7,195 nt of DNA from Acidobacteriota bacterium (GTDB lineage Bacteria > Acidobacteriota > Vicinamibacteria > Vicinamibacterales > UBA2999). The stretch spans positions 1 through 7,195 of the forward strand of contig JABFRY010000525.1 of NCBI GenBank assembly GCA_013140955.1. The letters are read 5' to 3'. The position numbers were made by a program, and so were the translations under genes. The notes beneath the pieces are model-generated. The model searched no databases. It saw only the letters and a program-made list of their open reading frames with translations, and was not told the DNA's origin. Below, piece by piece: positions 1-3,637 of the stretch. The first letter of the stretch is position 1, and each line of letters begins with the position of its first letter.

Positions 1-108
1 ATCCGGGCAGGTTGACGGCCTTGTGTCCGTCCTGGGACAGGCGTCGCGCCCCGGCCGGGGCGCGACGCCTGTCCCAGGACGGACACAAGGCCGTCAACCT
101 GCCCGGAT
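1..108. repeat. Perfect 108-bp palindrome (two 54-bp arms, no spacer) at the window edge
   Basis: Bases 1-54 are the exact reverse complement of 55-108, meeting at a CCGG centre at 53-56 with no loop and no mismatch. The symmetry begins at the very first base. The right arm reads in frame into the downstream cysteine-rich gene (residues such as SQDGHKAVNLPGYRR), so it looks like authentic sequence, while the left arm is simply its mirror. Long perfect spacerless palindromes are unstable in bacterial chromosomes, and mirrored ends are a familiar artefact of assembly or amplification. I infer a fold-back contig end, not a terminator or transposon end. If it is an artefact, bases 1-54 should not be interpreted and the true upstream sequence is missing. 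Confidence 0.95.
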
Positions 109-398
109 ACCGGCGGGTGGTGAAGTGCTCGCAGTGCGGGCACGTGGTGCTCGAGGACGTGGGCCTCGCCAGTCGCTGCAACCGGTGCAGCACCGACCTC
201 CATTCCTGCTCGCAGTGCGAATCGTTCGACCCGGGGAGCCGGTTCGAGTGCATGCAGACGATTCCGGCCCGGGTGACGCCCAAGAACGTCCGCAACGAAT
301 GCACCCTCTACTCGGCGCGCACCGTCGTAGAACGTGAGACCACGACGCCGCGGAACAACGACGCCCGGAAGGCATTCGACGACCTCTTCAATATCTAG
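57..398 (+). CDS. Small eight-cysteine, zinc-ribbon-like conserved hypothetical protein, 5' end unresolved
   Basis: The reliable coding part runs from about 114 to the TAG at 396-398. It holds four CxxC-type half-sites: CSQC (126-137), CNRC (177-188), CSQC (207-218), then two more Cys in FEC (codon 249-251) and NEC (codon 300-302). The first two pairs look like one zinc ribbon and the last four Cys like a second site. The C-terminus (ARKAFDDLFNI) looks like a conserved tail. I see no catalytic motif; a zinc-binding structural or regulatory role is inferred from the cysteines. The start is uncertain. The open frame continues into the palindrome, where a TTG at 12 would make a 128-residue product, but that part is probably a mirror artefact. 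GTG codons at 117 and 120 are in-frame alternatives without a clear Shine-Dalgarno. The stop lies 2 bp before the glutaredoxin-like gene, so the two are probably co-transcribed and translationally coupled. Confidence 0.7.
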   Translation, partial: GARRLSQDGHKAVNLPGYRRVVKCSQCGHVVLEDVGLASRCNRCSTDLHSCSQCESFDPGSRFECMQTIPARVTPKNVRNECTLYSARTVVERETTTPRNNDARKAFDDLFNI

Positions 399-400
399 CC

Positions 401-1078
401 ATGAGCCTCCTCTCCGAACAGGACCGGCAGACCGTCAAGGCGCACCTGGGTGCGATCACCCATCCGGTGACGCTGCTGTTCTTCACCCAGGCCATCGCAG
501 CCCCCGAAACCGCTCTGATTACGCGCCAGATCCTGGATGAGGTGGCCGACCTCAGCGAGCTGATCTCCGTGGAAGAGGTCAACTTCGTGCTGGAGCGCGA
601 GCGCGCTGCCACCTTCGGGATCGACGGGGTGCCGGCCGTCGTCCTGCTGCGGGACGGGGAAGACGCGCGCCTGCGGTTTCTCGGGGCTCCGGCTGGATAC
701 GAGTTCATGTCGCTCGTGGAGGCCGTCATCCTTGCAGGGACGGCCGATTCCGGTCTATCGCCCGAAAGCCGGGCCCTCGTGGCCGAGCACGTCGTGGGTC
801 CGATGGACATCCAGGTGTTCGTGACGCCAACGTGTCCGCACTGCCCACGGGCGGTGGCCCTGGCCTACCGGATGGCGGTGGAAAGCCCGCACGTGCGGGC
901 CACGTGTGTCGAGGCCACCGAGTTCATGGATCTGTCACGGCGGTTCAACGTGACGGGCGTCCCCAAGACGGTGATCAACGGCACCATCGAGCTGATGGGC
1001 GCAATGCCGGAGCCGGTGTTCGTGCGCGGTGCGCTGGGATTGCCCGACGAGGCGCCCCCGACCGACGCGCCGGCCTGA
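401..1078 (+). CDS. Glutaredoxin-like double-thioredoxin-fold protein (protein disulfide oxidoreductase / AhpF N-terminal type)
   Basis: The 225-residue protein has two thioredoxin-like halves. The first (about 18-112) has a cis-proline loop (GVPAVV, 76-81) but no CxxC where one would be expected (around FFTQAIAAPE, 27-36). The second (about 135-213) carries the redox motif CPHC at 145-148 after a beta strand (IQVFVTPT) and a matching cis-proline GVPKTVING at 186-194. This layout, with an inactive first fold and an active second fold, is that of the N-terminal domain of AhpF and is related to archaeal protein disulfide oxidoreductases. It would exchange thiols and disulfides in the cytoplasm, since there is no signal peptide. 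The partner reductase is not in the window; a thioredoxin-reductase-type flavoprotein is the obvious candidate. The ATG at 401 is 2 bp after the preceding stop with no strong Shine-Dalgarno, so coupling is likely. The C-terminal tail (PDEAPPTDAPA) is a disordered, Pro/Ala-rich extension. Confidence 0.88.
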   Translation: MSLLSEQDRQTVKAHLGAITHPVTLLFFTQAIAAPETALITRQILDEVADLSELISVEEVNFVLERERAATFGIDGVPAVVLLRDGEDARLRFLGAPAGYEFMSLVEAVILAGTADSGLSPESRALVAEHVVGPMDIQVFVTPTCPHCPRAVALAYRMAVESPHVRATCVEATEFMDLSRRFNVTGVPKTVINGTIELMGAMPEPVFVRGALGLPDEAPPTDAPA

Positions 1079-1091
1079 CCGTCCCGCCATC

Positions 1092-1168
1092 GGCCCGCAC
1101 GCGCGGGCCAGGGGGTGCGGGTGACGAGCGCCCTCGATGTGTCCGGCCGTGCGCCCGCAGGCTGCGGG
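1092..1168 (+). terminator. Two GC-rich hairpins after the glutaredoxin-like gene, possible terminator
   Basis: The first hairpin starts 14 bp after the stop codon: GGCCCGC (1092-1098), loop ACGC, GCGGGCC (1103-1109), a perfect 7-bp stem. A second pairs CCCGCA (1154-1159) with TGCGGG (1163-1168) around a 3-base loop. Neither is followed by a T run (the first is followed by CAGGGGGTG), so this is not a textbook intrinsic terminator. Their position at the end of the redox operon fits an RNA-stabilising or weak terminating role. Confidence 0.4.
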
Positions 1169-1303
1169 TGGCGACCGCGACGCCCCCACGCGGACCGGAC
1201 GCATCACCTCGCACACCGACGTCACGAAACCACGACACGGGCGCAACGCCTGACGGTCACGTTGCACAGCCCCGTCGTACAGTCTCGTCGCGCAGTCTCG
1301 CGG

Positions 1304-1368
1304 CACTGTTCCACAGCACTGTTCCACAGCACTGTTCCACAGCACTGTTCCACAGCACTGTTCCGCAG
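1304..1368. repeat. 13-bp direct tandem repeat array (five units)
   Basis: The unit CACTGTTCCACAG occurs head-to-tail at 1304-1316, 1317-1329, 1330-1342 and 1343-1355 without a mismatch, and at 1356-1368 with one change (A to G in the ACAG part). Each unit contains a short dyad, CTGT-TCC-ACAG, so the array gives a series of small inverted repeats as well as direct repeats. Flanking sequence keeps the same 13-bp phase in degenerate form: GTCGTACAGTCTC (1274-1286) and GTCGCGCAGTCTC (1287-1299) to the left, and GTCGCACCTGTCC (1378-1390) to the right. It lies 110-174 bp before the proposed sigma start. It could be a set of regulator binding sites (iteron-like operators) or a slippage-expanded minisatellite. 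Confidence 0.93.
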
Positions 1369-1440
1369 CACCATCCGGTCGCACCTGTCCAGTTGCGTCG
1401 TCGATTCGCTGTCCTGTGACGCTGCCCGACGCAAATCGCG

Positions 1441-1470
1441 TTGCACCGCCTCAACCAGCGTCGTACGATG
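1441..1470 (+). promoter_or_regulatory. Weak sigma70-like promoter candidate before the sigma gene
   Basis: TTGCAC (1441-1446) and TACGAT (1465-1470) are separated by 18 bp. They match the housekeeping consensus at 3 of 6 and 4 of 6 positions. Transcription would then begin near 1477, next to the proposed TTG start at 1478, which would make the message leaderless or nearly so. TTG is a poor start for a leaderless message, which argues against this reading. The pair might instead overlap a promoter recognised by the operon's own ECF factor. Confidence 0.22.
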
Positions 1471-1477
1471 GCCCGCC

Positions 1478-2059
1478 TTGTCCCGCGAGCAACGATTCCA
1501 GTTCGACCGCGCGTATGTCGACAGGCTGACGGCCGGCGACCCGGACACCGAGCAGCATTTCACCCGGTACTTCGGGCAGCTCCTCACCATCAAGCTCCGC
1601 TCGCGGCTGCGTTCGCCGGCGCTCATCGAAGACGCCCGTCAGGAGACCTTCGCCCGCGTCCTGCTCACGCTGCGCCGCAAGGGCGGCGTGACGTCGGCCG
1701 AGGGCTTCGGCGCCTTCGTCAACTCGGTCTGCAACAACGTGCTCTTCGAGGCCTACCGATCGGAAGGCCGGGTGACGCCTCTCGACGAGGACAACCACGC
1801 CGAACCTGCGGACCCCGCGGGCAGCGCCGAGGAGTCGGTCCTCGAGGACGAGTCGCGCGCGCGGGTGCACCGCGCCCTGGCGACACTGCCCCAGCGTGAG
1901 CGCGACCTCATCCGCTGGCTGTTCTTCGAGGAGCGGGACAAGGACGAGATCTGCGCCGAGCTCAACGTCGATCGCAACTATCTGCGCGTGCTGCTGCACC
2001 GCGCCAAGGCCCGGTTCAGGGCCAGCCTGGCCTCGGGGGACGAAACGCCAGGGGCGTGA
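1478..2059 (+). CDS. ECF-family RNA polymerase sigma factor
   Basis: The 193-residue protein directs RNA polymerase to a specific promoter set. The sigma-2 region spans about 24-96, with the core-binding and -10 recognition helices around LIEDARQETFARVL (49-62) and FGAFVNSVCNNVLFEAYR (77-94). An acidic linker at about 103-127 (DEDNHAEPADPAGSAEES) is followed by sigma-4 (about 132-182): ALATLPQRERDLIRWLFF, then the -35-binding helix-turn-helix DKDEICAELNVDRNYLRVLL. Length and order fit the ECF (group 4) class; there is no extra C-terminal domain. I chose TTG at 1478 because it gives MSREQRFQFDRAYVDRL, a normal ECF beginning, and there is no in-frame ATG or GTG close upstream. The alternative GTG at 1115 would add 121 unlikely residues, and the ATG at 1468 is in another frame. 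No Shine-Dalgarno is obvious. The stop is 24 bp before the anti-sigma gene, as expected for a sigma/anti-sigma pair that is co-transcribed and often autoregulated. Confidence 0.9.
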   Translation: MSREQRFQFDRAYVDRLTAGDPDTEQHFTRYFGQLLTIKLRSRLRSPALIEDARQETFARVLLTLRRKGGVTSAEGFGAFVNSVCNNVLFEAYRSEGRVTPLDEDNHAEPADPAGSAEESVLEDESRARVHRALATLPQRERDLIRWLFFEERDKDEICAELNVDRNYLRVLLHRAKARFRASLASGDETPGA

Positions 2060-2083
2060 AGCGCACCACTCGAAAGAACGACC

Positions 2084-2761
2084 ATGAACCACGAGCAGGC
2101 GATCGCATCGTTGGCACCAGAGCGGTATCTTCTGGGTGAAATGACAGAACTCGAGAAACACGAGTTCGAAGAGCACTACTTCGACTGTGCCGAGTGCGCG
2201 GACGACGTGCGTGCCGGCGATCTCATGCGAGAGCATTCAGGGTCTGGTGCCCTATCGCAGGGCGTCGTCGCGATGCCCCAGAGGGCCCAGAGTTCTGTCG
2301 TTCAACAGAATCCAGTAGGGCGGCAGGCTTCGGGAATCCGGCAGGTTCTCCCGTGGGCGGTCGCCGCCGGCCTGGCGCTCGTGGCCAGTTATCAGTCGTT
2401 CGTGGCCGTGCCGGCGCTGCGGGACGCGATGGCACCCCAGGCACTGGCCCCGATCGCCCTGCGGCCGGCGTCGCGAGGCGCGGCGCCCGAGGTGTCCGTC
2501 GTTGCCGGACAGCCCTTCCTGCTCGTGTCGGCCGACGTCCAGGTCCAGCCGGGGACAGCCGCCCTCTGGTACGAACTTCTCGGTCCTGCGCGCACTGCGG
2601 TAATATCCAGCCGCGCAGCCCTCCCCTCACCGGGTGCGCCTCTGCTGCTCCTGCTTCCTGTGGACGCGCTGCCGGAGGCCGGCCAGTACACCTTGCTCGT
2701 CAGGGACACCGACGCCAGCGGCGCGGTCCTGGGCGAATACAGCTTCGTCGCGTCGTTCTGA
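2084..2761 (+). CDS. Membrane anti-sigma factor with zinc-finger (zf-HC2/ZAS-type) domain
   Basis: The 225-residue protein is predicted to hold the neighbouring sigma factor inactive at the inner membrane. The N-terminal cytoplasmic part (1-85) begins with a helical segment (ERYLLGEMTELEKHEFEEH) and carries the Hx3Cx2C zinc motif H31, C35, C38 (HYFDCAEC), the hallmark of ZAS anti-sigma factors. A Gln/Ser-rich linker (50-85) leads to one hydrophobic span at about 88-109 (LPWAVAAGLALVASYQSFVA). The outer part (about 110-225) is beta-rich and sandwich-like, with strands around VSVVAGQPFLLVSADV (137-152) and QYTLLVRDTDASG (201-213); I do not recognise a named family there, but it is a plausible sensor or protease target. 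ATG at 2084 is 24 bp after the sigma stop, with a poor Shine-Dalgarno (GAAAG). The following gene starts 27 bp downstream. Confidence 0.88.
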   Translation: MNHEQAIASLAPERYLLGEMTELEKHEFEEHYFDCAECADDVRAGDLMREHSGSGALSQGVVAMPQRAQSSVVQQNPVGRQASGIRQVLPWAVAAGLALVASYQSFVAVPALRDAMAPQALAPIALRPASRGAAPEVSVVAGQPFLLVSADVQVQPGTAALWYELLGPARTAVISSRAALPSPGAPLLLLLPVDALPEAGQYTLLVRDTDASGAVLGEYSFVASF

Positions 2762-2788
2762 CGAACGGCGCCGGACGCCGGGAGTTCA

Positions 2789-3637
2789 ATGGAACCTGCA
2801 CGACGCTTCGTGTTCAACGGGCATGCCTCGGCCCTGGGCGGGCAGCTCTACAAGGTCAGGAACAAGCCGGCCGCGCTGGTCATCGAAGTGGACGGGGCGA
2901 GCGCGCTCGGCCCGACCGGTGGTCGCTCGGTGGCCACCATCCCCGGCCGGGAGTACGCAGACGTGGTCCGCTTCGGAGGGGGCCGGACGCGGGCCGAAGG
3001 CCTGTTCGACGACCCGAAGAAGGCGTTTGCCGTCGGCAGCAAGGGCGTGCAGGACGAACTCACGTCCTCCACGCGCGTCAGCGCTGAACTGCACGACCTG
3101 CAGATCGGCCGCGACCCGGTGGTGACGATTGGGCTGCTGCGTGCGTCGCTGTCGGGTCGCAGCCCGGACGGCAGTGGGGAGCCCTCGGTCGTGCCCGACA
3201 AGGACACGACCATCGAGGGCGTGAAGGTCGGCGACTTCGGGCTGACCGTGACGCTCAACCTGCGGCCGTTCCAGAAGTACGACACGCGGTCCAAGCTCGT
3301 CGCAGCCATCGACGATACGCGGCAGGTGAAACTGCTCGATCGGCAGCTGCTGATGCGTGGTGCTGCGGGTGCCCGGAAGTCCCGGCTCCGACTGGAGAAC
3401 CGCAACCTGATTTACGGCACGATCGTGCGCGAGATCCACTGGACGAGAAAGCCGTACCCCGGCGCCGAAATCGAGGGACACGGCGTGACCATCCCCAACT
3501 TCGGACGCATCGTCTTCGGCGAGATCATCATCACGGCCGAGTCCCGCCGCCTGACCATGGCCCGGTTTCAACTCGGATCGCCCGATGACGGCTACGGCGA
3601 CGGCGCCGACGTCGGCTGCAACGGGTCGTGGGCCTGA
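2789..3637 (+). CDS. Unrecognised conserved-looking 282-residue protein of the sigma/CHAT operon
   Basis: I do not recognise a domain family. There is no signal peptide, membrane span or coiled coil, so as written it is cytoplasmic. The composition is that of a folded, beta-rich protein: alternating hydrophobic strands such as AALVIEVDG (28-36), GLTVTLNLRPF (151-161) and FGEIIITAESRRL (243-255). There are Gly-rich turns, including ALGGQLYK (15-22) and GHGVTIPNFGRIVFGE (230-245). A central segment (about 122-146) is Ser/Gly/Pro/Asp-rich and probably exposed, and the only cysteine is C277. Start: ATG at 2789 has GGGAG at 2780-2784, 4 bp away. The gene is 27 bp after the anti-sigma gene and overlaps the CHAT gene by 10 bp, so it is firmly part of the operon. 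By position it could be a substrate, scaffold or inhibitor of the CHAT protease; this is inference only. Confidence 0.72.
   Translation: MEPARRFVFNGHASALGGQLYKVRNKPAALVIEVDGASALGPTGGRSVATIPGREYADVVRFGGGRTRAEGLFDDPKKAFAVGSKGVQDELTSSTRVSAELHDLQIGRDPVVTIGLLRASLSGRSPDGSGEPSVVPDKDTTIEGVKVGDFGLTVTLNLRPFQKYDTRSKLVAAIDDTRQVKLLDRQLLMRGAAGARKSRLRLENRNLIYGTIVREIHWTRKPYPGAEIEGHGVTIPNFGRIVFGEIIITAESRRLTMARFQLGSPDDGYGDGADVGCNGSWA

Larger units (their letters stand above)
1079..1477. other. Non-coding stretch between the redox genes and the sigma operon
   Basis: No convincing gene is present in these 399 bases. The sigma reading frame stays open leftwards to a GTG at 1115, but the predicted peptide is Arg/His/Ser-rich, unlike any sigma N-terminus, and a 13-bp tandem repeat (not a multiple of three) runs through it. 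The region holds two GC hairpins just after the glutaredoxin-like gene, the 13-bp repeat array at 1304-1368 with decayed copies on both sides, and a weak promoter-like pair just before the sigma gene. The operon's promoter and control sites should be here. Confidence 0.75.

Noticed and set aside
1..54. Short plus-strand frames starting in the palindrome (from 12 and 23)
   Set aside because: Their starts lie in the left arm, which is probably a mirror artefact; only the frame that carries the cysteine motifs downstream is real.
1304..1368. 13-bp array as a replication origin with DnaA boxes
   Set aside because: TGTTCCACA differs from a relaxed DnaA box (TTWTNCACA) at one position only, but no dnaA, dnaN, parAB or AT-rich unwinding region is nearby; a regulatory or slippage repeat is more likely.
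1304..1368. CRISPR array or LexA operators
   Set aside because: There are no spacers between the units, the repeats are too short, and no cas gene is present. The CTGT and ACAG halves are 3 bp apart rather than the 8 bp of a LexA site.
1115..1477. N-terminal extension of the sigma factor from GTG 1115
   Set aside because: The extra 121 residues are His/Arg/Ser-rich and low in complexity, and run through the 13-bp repeat; ECF factors normally start shortly before the segment encoded from 1478.
1451..2236. 261-codon and 3-kb-region minus-strand frames opposite the sigma and unknown genes (also 2786-3646)
   Set aside because: They mirror plus-strand genes with recognisable motifs or operon-like spacing; the predicted peptides show no family features.
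2194..3125. Plus-strand frames overlapping the anti-sigma and unknown genes in other phases (2194-3087 and 2634-3125)
   Set aside because: Arg/Gly/Pro-rich products without motifs, typical of off-frame reading in GC-rich genes; they straddle the boundary between two better-supported genes.
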